Shown here in pieces: positions 1-4,688 of a DNA stretch of 5,816 nt. Position 1 is the first letter of the stretch. Each line of letters starts with the position of its first letter. A program made the position numbers and the translations under genes. The notes beneath the pieces are model-generated. The model saw only the letters and a program-made list of their open reading frames with translations. It did not search any database and was not told the origin of the DNA. Location of the stretch: contig DNMN01000034.1 in the NCBI GenBank assembly GCA_003489395.1, forward strand, positions 1 to 5,816, given 5' to 3'. The stretch comes from Candidatus Yonathbacteria bacterium (GTDB taxonomy: Bacteria > Patescibacteriota > Minisyncoccia > Phycocordibacterales > UBA1550).

Positions 1-1523
1 CCGATACGCACAACCGTTTCTTTATTGTGATAAATATTTTTACCGAGGACAATTCCTTCCTGCGGAGCATCTGCAGGCGCTGGCGCAACTCCCGATTTTG
101 CCTCCTTGAGCTCTGGTGACGAAGTGGCAGTAACTGGAAAATGAAACATCGTCGCTATCTCCCTAAGGTTTAGCGGAAAACTTTCCTTTTCGTTAAACAT
201 TCTGAATGTGTAGCGATAAATTGCCTCCATTAGGCTTGCGCCCTTTGTTTCGCGTTTCCACTTGATTTCATTTGCCTGTGGTTTATCAAACTGATTGAAC
301 GCGCTCTCAAGCTCGTTCAAAATAGACTCCGCGCGCGAAGCAGTATCCGCAGAAGCAATGATGCGAATATTTGTATCTACAATAGGCGACGCAATTTTTT
401 CACCTAAGTTTTTTGTTTCCTCGTCAAAAACTACCTCCTTTTTTTCTTTTGTAGCAAAAAACATTCCTTTTACCGCATCCGCAAATTCCCCTGCTAGCTG
501 AGCTCCTGTGCTCTTTAGCGCGTCTTTTGGCTTCACTCCTTTTTTGATTTGGTCCAAAACAAACTTGTAGTGAGAATTGAACGAGTTTCCAGCTGGGCGA
601 ATTACAAACTGTACAGCTACACCCTCACCATCGCGATTTATTTTTGAAAAAGCGGAGAGCAAAACATTGAGTGGATCCTGTGTGAATGTCTCAAAGGTGC
701 GAAGTGGATACGCAGTCTCGCCTCCTGATGTAGCGTAGGAAGCAACGGTCACCCCGTTTTCATTAAATGGGTTGTAATCCTCGCGATGCTCGCGAATTTT
801 CGCGTCTGGGTACACGGCGAGCACCTGCTTTTCAAAAAGGTTCGCGTGCTCAAGCGGAACTGCGGAATAAAATACAATGTGATCGCTAAAATTTGAAAGC
901 GCGAGTTCAAGTGTGAAATAATTTTTTACATCACCAAATCCAGCTTTTGTATTTTCAATAGAAAGCATCCCAGCAAAAAAATGCTCCATCCCGGAAACTA
1001 GGTCAGCAAATTTCCGCTCTTGCCCTTTGTCGTCTATCGGCGGAAGAGTAATTTCATAAAGACGCATCTTCAAAGCGCGAGCAACTTCCTTGTCTTTTGC
1101 AATTCCTGCGAAATCTCCAGTCTCAAGCAGGAGCTGAACTATCATTCTGTGAAAATCGTCCTCAATGTGGGGATTATTTAATTTTTCTAGAATTGCGAGC
1201 GCGTTCTTAATCCCTTTTTCCTGCGCAATCTGCATCAGCTGGTCAACAGCCTGCTTGTGTTCCACGCCAAGCTTCACTACATTGGTTTCAATGTTATCAA
1301 TTTTTAGTTGGTAACTTTTATCAAGGACACGCTCTGCAGGCTCTGCGTGGTATTCAACAATTTTCTCTCGCGCAACCTTCTCACGCTTTTCAAGCGTTCG
1401 CTCAGGCGAGCCAGGAGCAATCCCCAATGCTCGCTCCTTGTCCGCAATCTGCGCGCGCAAATACAAAACCTCCTCCTCTGGAGTGCGAAACTGCTTGCCA
1501 ATTGTGCCGTATTCAAGGTTCAT
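1..1523 (-). CDS. Type IV secretion/conjugation-type ATPase relative (VirB4/TraD-like), N-terminal 507 residues, partial
   Basis: The frame is open from an ATG at 1523 to the left edge; an in-frame TAG at 1554-1556 and no other good start between them fix the start. The visible 507 residues have three parts. A charged, helical N-terminal region (about 1-170; starts MNLEYGTIGKQFRTPEEEV) comes first. A mixed alpha/beta region (about 171-465) includes the stretch VYPDAKIREHREDYNPF and then YPLRTFETFTQDPLNVLLSA. Last is a linker (LKEAKSGVAPAPADAPQEG, then IVLGKNIYHNKETVVRI). This order matches large Patescibacteria proteins annotated as type IV secretion system DNA-binding-domain proteins, in which the linker leads directly into a P-loop ATPase (GxxGxGKS). 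The Walker A motif is not in the window, so ATPase activity is inferred. No membrane segment is seen, so it is probably cytoplasmic or membrane-associated through partners. It is separated from the upstream genes by a terminator and probably has its own promoter. The right-end family call is by recollected resemblance; the substrate (DNA or protein) is unknown. Confidence 0.75.
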   Translation of the reverse strand, partial: MNLEYGTIGKQFRTPEEEVLYLRAQIADKERALGIAPGSPERTLEKREKVAREKIVEYHAEPAERVLDKSYQLKIDNIETNVVKLGVEHKQAVDQLMQIAQEKGIKNALAILEKLNNPHIEDDFHRMIVQLLLETGDFAGIAKDKEVARALKMRLYEITLPPIDDKGQERKFADLVSGMEHFFAGMLSIENTKAGFGDVKNYFTLELALSNFSDHIVFYSAVPLEHANLFEKQVLAVYPDAKIREHREDYNPFNENGVTVASYATSGGETAYPLRTFETFTQDPLNVLLSAFSKINRDGEGVAVQFVIRPAGNSFNSHYKFVLDQIKKGVKPKDALKSTGAQLAGEFADAVKGMFFATKEKKEVVFDEETKNLGEKIASPIVDTNIRIIASADTASRAESILNELESAFNQFDKPQANEIKWKRETKGASLMEAIYRYTFRMFNEKESFPLNLREIATMFHFPVTATSSPELKEAKSGVAPAPADAPQEGIVLGKNIYHNKETVVRI

Positions 1524-1537
1524 CCCGTTAGAGGTAG

Positions 1538-1554
1538 GAAACGCTGTGCGTTTC
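1538..1554 (-). other. Short perfect hairpin in the 5' leader of the ATPase relative
   Basis: GAAACGC (1538-1544) and GCGTTTC (1548-1554) form a 7-bp stem with a 3-base loop, 14 bases upstream of the ATPase start codon. If transcription starts at the promoter proposed near 1581, this hairpin lies in the leader mRNA. It has no T-run after it, so it is not a terminator. It may affect translation or mRNA stability, or be part of the surrounding repeat. Confidence 0.45.
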
Positions 1555-1580
1555 TATAGTTAACATGTAATTTGGTAAAA

Positions 1581-1589
1581 ATTTTATCA
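1581..1589 (-). promoter_or_regulatory. Likely extended -10 promoter for the ATPase relative
   Basis: On the minus strand this reads TGATAAAAT, a TGn extension followed by TAAAAT (5 of 6 to TATAAT). It lies in an AT-rich stretch downstream of the terminator of the preceding unit, where a new promoter is expected. No good -35 box is seen at the usual distance. Start of transcription would be near 1574, giving a leader of about 51 bases that carries the hairpin at 1538-1554. An overlapping TATGAT at 1587-1592 is an alternative. Confidence 0.4.
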
Positions 1590-1681
1590 TATCATTTTAC
1601 AACTCCCGCCAGAGAGACACTTTAACTGTGCGACCTCTAACGGGACCAGTATTCCTAACATTGTAACATATACCACCGCAC

Positions 1682-1718
1682 AAAAACCAAAAATCCCGCA
1701 TACGCGAGATTTTTGGGT
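1682..1718 (-). terminator. Intrinsic terminator of the secY-side transcription unit
   Basis: On the minus strand a 13-bp stem runs 1716-1704 with 1699-1687 around a GTAT loop (1703-1700). It has one G-T wobble and no other mismatch, and is followed directly by five T residues (1686-1682). It sits about 20 bases after the stop codon of the glycine-rich protein gene, the place expected for the end of that transcription unit. It separates that gene from the ATPase relative. Confidence 0.85.
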
Positions 1719-1736
1719 TTAAAGATTTGGGAATGA

Positions 1737-2771
1737 CTACCATTCAACCAAAACGAACCCGGCATCACCAGCAGTCCCAGCCGCAGCAGTACCAGGCGCA
1801 GTTCCTTTCCCACCTGAGCCATAAGGAGCAGTGTAGCCGTTACTACCACCGCTAGCAGTCGTAGAACCATTTGAAGGAGAGCCCCCGGGACCAGCAACTG
1901 TACCGCCCATAAATATATTGGCTGTATCACCAGCGCCACCAGCCCCGCCAATACCAGGGCAGCTACCGCTAGACCAGGGCCCATTGCCACCAGCCCCGCC
2001 AGCCACCGTAAACACTCCGCTTATTCCACTTGAACCACCAGTACCGCCAAGAGCATTTGTAGTACCAGCTGGACCCCCTGCGCCAACGGTACCACTTACC
2101 ACTGTATAAGTTGTCCCAGGTGTTACAGTTACCAATCTTTTAAAAGCAAAGGCTCCGGCACCACCACCCCCGCCACCGTAGCCACTGCAGGCACCGTTCC
2201 ATGTGGTGCTACCTCCTCCACCCCCGCCACCACCGACAGCTGTTACAAAAACAGCAGTCACACCATCAGGAGCCTTCCAGCTTCCTGGACCGTAAAATTT
2301 TCCGTGTGGTGCTGATGCTGTCGCCTGTTTCGTTCCGTCACCAAAAAGAATTGAGTTAGTCCCGATTGAATTAGCCACAACCGTATCTGCTCCCGGGCCA
2401 CTCATAGTAAAAGTCTTTGAGGATACATTGAGAGCCTGATTGAAATACTGGCTTGTGCCGGCACCATCCTTTGCTCTGAATTGCTGGACTATCACATGAC
2501 CAGGGGAATTATCAGTAATGGAAAAATGAGGAACTCCTGATGTTCCGTTGAAGGCGAATGTACCGATGTTCGGATACGTTGAGTTTACAGAATTCACAAC
2601 GTTAAGTGGTCCGTTCTTCGTTTGCTCCGTATCGCTCGTATTAATCGGTGCTGAAACATTACCTGTTGGAGGGGTCGCTGTTGGCGCAGTCCACGCAAGT
2701 GCATAAGAAAGACCAAGAGAAAGCACGACTGCAAGAACGATGATTTTAACAGACTGGAAAATATTTTTCAT
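1737..2771 (-). CDS. Secreted glycine-rich surface protein with tail-fibre-like C-terminal domain
   Basis: 344 residues from the ATG at 2771. I chose this over an in-frame TTG at 2807 because it puts a standard signal peptide at the very N-terminus: MKNIFQSVK, a hydrophobic core, then ALA before W27. The mature protein begins WTAPTATPPTGNVSAPIN, resembling secreted proteins I associate with Parcubacteria. A middle region (about 45-155), rich in Asn, Ser, Thr and Gly, includes LFGDGTKQATA, of the sort found in tail-fibre and adhesin stalks. Residues 161-344 form a glycine-rich domain: GSWKAPDGVTAVFVTAVGGG, a run of eight glycines (180-187), TPGTTYTVVSGTVGAGG, and the end GDAGFVLVEW. Known glycine-rich domains of phage tail fibres and bacterial surface proteins have this plan (W-x-x-PxGV at the start, PGxTYTV in the middle). 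The only two cysteines, C195 and C271, are in this domain and could form a disulfide. It follows the small membrane protein gene by 22 bases. No sorting or anchoring motif is seen. Its role is unknown; adhesion or cell-surface structure is inferred. Confidence 0.8.
   Translation of the reverse strand: MKNIFQSVKIIVLAVVLSLGLSYALAWTAPTATPPTGNVSAPINTSDTEQTKNGPLNVVNSVNSTYPNIGTFAFNGTSGVPHFSITDNSPGHVIVQQFRAKDGAGTSQYFNQALNVSSKTFTMSGPGADTVVANSIGTNSILFGDGTKQATASAPHGKFYGPGSWKAPDGVTAVFVTAVGGGGGGGGSTTWNGACSGYGGGGGGAGAFAFKRLVTVTPGTTYTVVSGTVGAGGPAGTTNALGGTGGSSGISGVFTVAGGAGGNGPWSSGSCPGIGGAGGAGDTANIFMGGTVAGPGGSPSNGSTTASGGSNGYTAPYGSGGKGTAPGTAAAGTAGDAGFVLVEW
1935..2001. repeat. 16-bp direct repeat inside the glycine-rich coding sequence
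   Basis: GCCACCAGCCCCGCCA occurs identically at 1935-1950 and 1986-2001. Both copies encode Ala/Gly stretches of the glycine-rich domain. Such repeats could allow slippage or recombination that changes domain length, but they may simply follow from the low-complexity protein sequence. Confidence 0.5.
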
Positions 2772-2777
2772 AATTGT

Positions 2778-2786
2778 ATTATCGCA
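2778..2786 (-). promoter_or_regulatory. Possible extended -10 for a leaderless glycine-rich protein transcript
   Basis: On the minus strand TGCGATAAT (TGn plus GATAAT, 5 of 6 to TATAAT) ends six bases before the ATG at 2771. The predicted transcription start is therefore the A of the start codon. No Shine-Dalgarno sequence precedes this ATG, which agrees with leaderless translation. A weak TTGCAG at 2802-2807 could serve as -35 with an 18-base spacer. Read-through from the upstream gene, 22 bases away, is equally possible. Confidence 0.35.
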
Positions 2787-2793
2787 TTTTATT

Positions 2794-3138
2794 CTATTGT
2801 CCTGCAAGACTCTGGAGGATTTTTATCTTATCAGCATCAGAAGAAACACTTGCTGGCGCCTTTGTTTGTAAATTTTTCAAGATGCGGAGCTTCTCTGCTT
2901 CCAAAGTGGTACTGGTAGAGGCATTCATCGCAAGGTCTTTCAAAATTTGTAGTTTTGCGGAATCTTCAGGAGAAATTTTGTTTTCTTGAACGACAGGCTC
3001 GCCCTCTACATTGGGAGCGAGGGTTTCTTTTTGCATAAAAAGAAACCCTGCGAGACCTACTGCAACCAAAACAACAACCAATGCGATCATTAAAAACTTT
3101 TTCTTGCTAGAAACTGATGTTGCGATTTCTGGTTCCAC
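2794..3138 (-). CDS. Small single-pass membrane protein with three 21-residue repeats
   Basis: 114 residues from a GTG at 3138; there is no in-frame ATG upstream. I do not recognise the family. Residues 1-14 are polar and end in SKKK. Residues about 15-35 (FLMIALVVVLVAVGLAGFLFM) are one membrane helix, giving an N-in topology with about 78 residues outside. The outer part starts with an acidic, Pro-containing linker (36-58). It then carries three repeats of the pattern [DE]-x-[AED]-K-[LI]-x-I-L-[KQ]-x-L: SAKLQILKDLA, AEKLRILKNLQ and ADKIKILQSLA. Their K residues are at 62, 83 and 104, an exact 21-residue period, and short Ser/Thr/Ala/Pro linkers join them. The repeats look amphipathic and helical and could bind a partner or pack together. 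The gene lies 43 bases after map and 22 before a secreted glycine-rich protein, so a shared envelope role is plausible but unproven. A perfect 13-bp hairpin (3020-3049) lies within its coding sequence. Confidence 0.75.
   Translation of the reverse strand: MEPEIATSVSSKKKFLMIALVVVLVAVGLAGFLFMQKETLAPNVEGEPVVQENKISPEDSAKLQILKDLAMNASTSTTLEAEKLRILKNLQTKAPASVSSDADKIKILQSLAGQ
3020..3049. repeat. Perfect 13-bp inverted repeat inside the small membrane protein gene
   Basis: AGGGTTTCTTTTT (3020-3032) and AAAAAGAAACCCT (3037-3049) are exact reverse complements around the 4-base loop GCAT. It covers the codons at the end of the membrane helix and just after it. It is not followed by a T-run on either strand, so it is not a standard terminator, though its shape could cause pausing or mRNA folding. 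Confidence 0.6.
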
Positions 3139-3144
3139 ACATTT

Positions 3145-3156
3145 AGTATACTCCTT
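3145..3156 (-). promoter_or_regulatory. AAGGAG and TATACT upstream of the small membrane protein start
   Basis: The minus strand reads AAGGAG (3156-3151) directly followed by TATACT (3150-3145). AAGGAG is a good Shine-Dalgarno sequence, 12 bases from the GTG at 3138 but 8 bases from an out-of-frame ATG at 3142. TATACT is 5 of 6 to the -10 consensus and ends six bases before the GTG, so it could start a leaderless transcript at the GTG itself. Only one reading is likely to be used at a time, because a leaderless transcript would lack the Shine-Dalgarno sequence. Confidence 0.45.
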
Positions 3157-3181
3157 AAAACAAATTGCAAGAAGTGGAAAA

Positions 3182-3958
3182 CTACGCTCGCTTCGTCAAA
3201 ATCTCCGCGTCGCCGTCGGTGATTAGGATAGTGTGTTCAAAATGCGCGCTTCGTTTGTGGTCGCGAGTCACATATGTGTACCCGTCTGACATTAGTTTTA
3301 TATAGCGTGTGCCTTCATTCACTATAGGCTCCAAAGCGAGCACCATTCCAGGTTTCAACTTCATACCTTGCCCTTTGTCGCCATAGTTTGATATGTGTGG
3401 ATCCTCGTGTTGCTTGTACCCCACGCCGTGTCCGCCGAGCTCCTCCACCACTACAAAGCCGCGCTCTTTTACATACTTTTCAATAGCGTGCCCGATGTCA
3501 CCAGTGGTGTTTCCTCCGCGAGCGGCTGCTATGCCAGCCATAAGCGCGCCCTCTGTTGTAGCGATAAGTTTTTTTGCAATGTCGTCAATTTCTCCCACAG
3601 GAACAGTGAGCGCGGAGTCCGTAAAAAGCCCTTTGTGTTTGAGCCCTGTATCAATACCAATAATATCGCCCTCTTTTAGCACGCGGTCACCACCAATGCC
3701 GTGCACTATTTCATCATTCACAGAAACGCAAAGTGTCCCTGGGTACGGAATGACCATTCCCTCTGGCGTGTAGTGTAAAAACGCAGGCTCGTCTCCACCC
3801 TCTCGCATCAATTTTTCCGCAAGCTTGTCCAATTCTCCAGTGGTAACCCCCGGTTTTATAGCGTCGCGAACTGCAGACAAAATCCGCGCGAGACGCTTAC
3901 CGCCCTCGCGAAGAATTTCAATCTCTTCTGCAGTTTTTATCATTCCCTTGCTTGCCAT
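3182..3958 (-). CDS. map: Type I methionine aminopeptidase
   Basis: Removes the initiator methionine from new proteins in the cytoplasm, using two divalent metal ions. The 258 residues match the usual length of the single-domain bacterial form (E. coli 264) and align throughout. All five metal ligands are visible: D103 (GIDTG), D114 (FTDSA), H177 (GGHGVG), E210 (LALEPIV) and E241 (HFEHT). The substrate-site histidines H86 (IVHGIG) and H184 (KQHEDP) are present too. The family start motif IKTAEEIEILREGGKRLA is at 7-24. The ATG at 3958 is 8 bases after the adk stop, so the two genes are probably co-transcribed, as in the standard secY-adk-map order. No clear Shine-Dalgarno sequence precedes it. 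An internal ATG (M6), preceded by AAGGGA, is an alternative start that would lose only five residues and no motif. The product is expected to be active and housekeeping. Confidence 0.97.
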   Translation of the reverse strand: MASKGMIKTAEEIEILREGGKRLARILSAVRDAIKPGVTTGELDKLAEKLMREGGDEPAFLHYTPEGMVIPYPGTLCVSVNDEIVHGIGGDRVLKEGDIIGIDTGLKHKGLFTDSALTVPVGEIDDIAKKLIATTEGALMAGIAAARGGNTTGDIGHAIEKYVKERGFVVVEELGGHGVGYKQHEDPHISNYGDKGQGMKLKPGMVLALEPIVNEGTRYIKLMSDGYTYVTRDHKRSAHFEHTILITDGDAEILTKRA

Positions 3959-3966
3959 AATTTATT

Positions 3967-4560
3967 TTAAATACCAAGCCCTTTTCTCACATCATCAAAA
4001 ACCTGTTCTGGAGTTTGCTCTCCGTTTATCTCTAAAAAACGATACGCCGGATTATTTCTGTAATGCTCGATAACCGGAACGACATCTTTTTCAAAAAATG
4101 CGAACCTTCTTGCTACTACTTCTGGTTTCAAATCATCCGCGCGACCGCGACCTTTCAAACGCTCCTCGGCCCACTCCTGAGATACTTTGAGATACACAAC
4201 AGCTGGATTCACACGATCAAAAAACGGTAGGGCTGTGTCCAAAATGAGCGCTTCCGGAAGAGCGCGAGGAGCGCCGTCAAACACCAAATGCTCATTCCCT
4301 TTGAAATTTTGAATGAACGCTGTCGTCCACATCCATATCGCTAGAAAATCAGGTTGACGATTACCGAGATCAATTATCTTTCGCGCTCGGTCCCATACTG
4401 CGCCAGACTCCTTAACATATTTCCTAAAATACTCGCCTGTTTCAATATGAAGCACAGGCGTGTCTGGAGTATGCTCGGCGAGGTACTTTTCCAAATGCTG
4501 TGACTGCATCCCCTTTCCTGCCCCCGAACGCCCAGTAAATATGACTGTTTGAAGATTCAT
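3967..4560 (-). CDS. adk: Adenylate kinase, short-LID form
   Basis: Interconverts AMP + ATP with 2 ADP in the cytoplasm. It has 197 residues from the ATG at 4560. An in-frame GTG at 4578 would add six residues before the P-loop strand and is less likely. Visible motifs are the P-loop GRSGAGKG (10-17; the usual GxPGAGKG has Pro replaced by Ser), the AMP-binding TGEYFR (41-46, as TGDMLR), the NMP-site FDGAPR (94-99, usual DGFPR with Phe replaced by Ala), and RGRADD (138-143) leading to a final helix. The LID insertion of the long bacterial enzyme is missing: RGR joins ADD directly, as in short adenylate and UMP/CMP kinases, and there is no zinc-binding Cys set. Position between secY and map strongly supports adk; sequence alone leaves some doubt about nucleotide preference. 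Two strongly conserved positions are changed (Pro to Ser, Phe to Ala). No Shine-Dalgarno sequence is seen. Confidence 0.9.
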   Translation of the reverse strand: MNLQTVIFTGRSGAGKGMQSQHLEKYLAEHTPDTPVLHIETGEYFRKYVKESGAVWDRARKIIDLGNRQPDFLAIWMWTTAFIQNFKGNEHLVFDGAPRALPEALILDTALPFFDRVNPAVVYLKVSQEWAEERLKGRGRADDLKPEVVARRFAFFEKDVVPVIEHYRNNPAYRFLEINGEQTPEQVFDDVRKGLGI

Positions 4561-4566
4561 GTTGCT

Positions 4567-4575
4567 AGTGTACCA
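4567..4575 (-). promoter_or_regulatory. Possible extended -10 for a leaderless adk transcript
   Basis: The minus strand reads TGGTACACT, a TGn extension plus TACACT (4 of 6 to TATAAT), ending six bases before the adk ATG at 4560. Transcription would start at the A of the start codon. A separate adk promoter fits the 128-base spacer with hairpins after secY. No convincing -35 box is seen. Confidence 0.35.
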
Positions 4576-4604
4576 CACTCAAACACATTTGACCTGTGAC
4601 AGTT

Positions 4605-4664
4605 AACAATTGACGAGCCCGAGCCCGTCAGTTGTCCGCGTAGCGGTGTTAATTGTCAATTGTT
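4605..4664. repeat. Compound inverted repeat in the secY-adk spacer
   Basis: AACAATTGAC (4605-4614) and GTCAATTGTT (4655-4664) form a perfect 10-bp inverted repeat. Nested inside are TGACG/CGTCA (4611-4615 with 4626-4630), a tandem GAGCCC GAGCCC (4615-4626), and the small hairpin CCGC-GTA-GCGG (4636-4646). The mixture of AT-rich ends and a GC-rich core is unlike the flanking genes and looks like an inserted palindromic element, or a complex 3'-UTR structure of secY. Confidence 0.5.
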
Positions 4665-4688
4665 TTCAAAAAGCTTCGCTTTTTGAAA
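4664..4688 (-). terminator. AT-rich hairpin directly after the secY stop, weak terminator candidate
   Basis: TTTCAAAAAGC (4664-4674) and GCTTTTTGAAA (4678-4688) form a perfect 11-bp stem with a 3-base loop, starting at the base after the secY TAG. It has only three G-C pairs. The T-run (five T) lies within the 3' arm rather than after it, so it could act as a short hairpin plus T-run or merely protect the secY 3' end. It shares base 4664 with the adjacent inverted repeat. Confidence 0.35.

Larger units (their letters stand above)
1524..1644. repeat. 121-base segment bounded by a perfect 12-bp inverted repeat
   Basis: CCCGTTAGAGGT at 1524-1535 is the exact reverse complement of ACCTCTAACGGG at 1633-1644. 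A degenerate copy in the same orientation as the first (CCCGCCAGAG) lies at 1605-1614. The left arm ends directly against the ATG of the ATPase relative, so on the minus strand that gene reads ACCTCTAACGGG-ATG. The segment is AT-rich in its middle and holds the likely promoter. It could be a small non-autonomous mobile or dispersed repeat, or a regulatory structure. No transposase or clear target duplication is visible. Confidence 0.55.

Noticed and set aside
1..1523. Absence of a gene in the left 1.5 kb
   Set aside because: The minus-strand frame is uninterrupted for 507 codons and only appears missing because its stop is off the window.
1304..1559. Short frames on both strands over the start of the ATPase relative
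   Set aside because: They overlap the long ATPase frame, whose product matches a known family layout.
1655..2109. Pro-rich and Leu/Val-rich frames over the glycine-rich gene, on both strands
   Set aside because: They are out-of-frame or antisense readings of GGN-rich codons. The glycine-rich frame has a signal peptide, a recognisable domain and a terminator.
1935..2233. CRISPR-like or tandem DNA repeats in the CCACC/CCGCC-rich stretch
   Set aside because: The repeats are irregular glycine codons with no constant repeat-spacer spacing.
2772..2807. Start of the glycine-rich protein at the upstream in-frame TTG (2807)
   Set aside because: It would add 12 polar residues before the signal peptide and overlap the previous gene.
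3393..3773. Open plus-strand frames of up to 126 codons opposite map
   Set aside because: They lie antisense to a fully conserved methionine aminopeptidase, have low-complexity Ser/Pro-rich products and no start signals.
4561..4578. adk start at the in-frame GTG (4578)
   Set aside because: It adds six residues not expected before the P-loop strand, and a better ATG follows.
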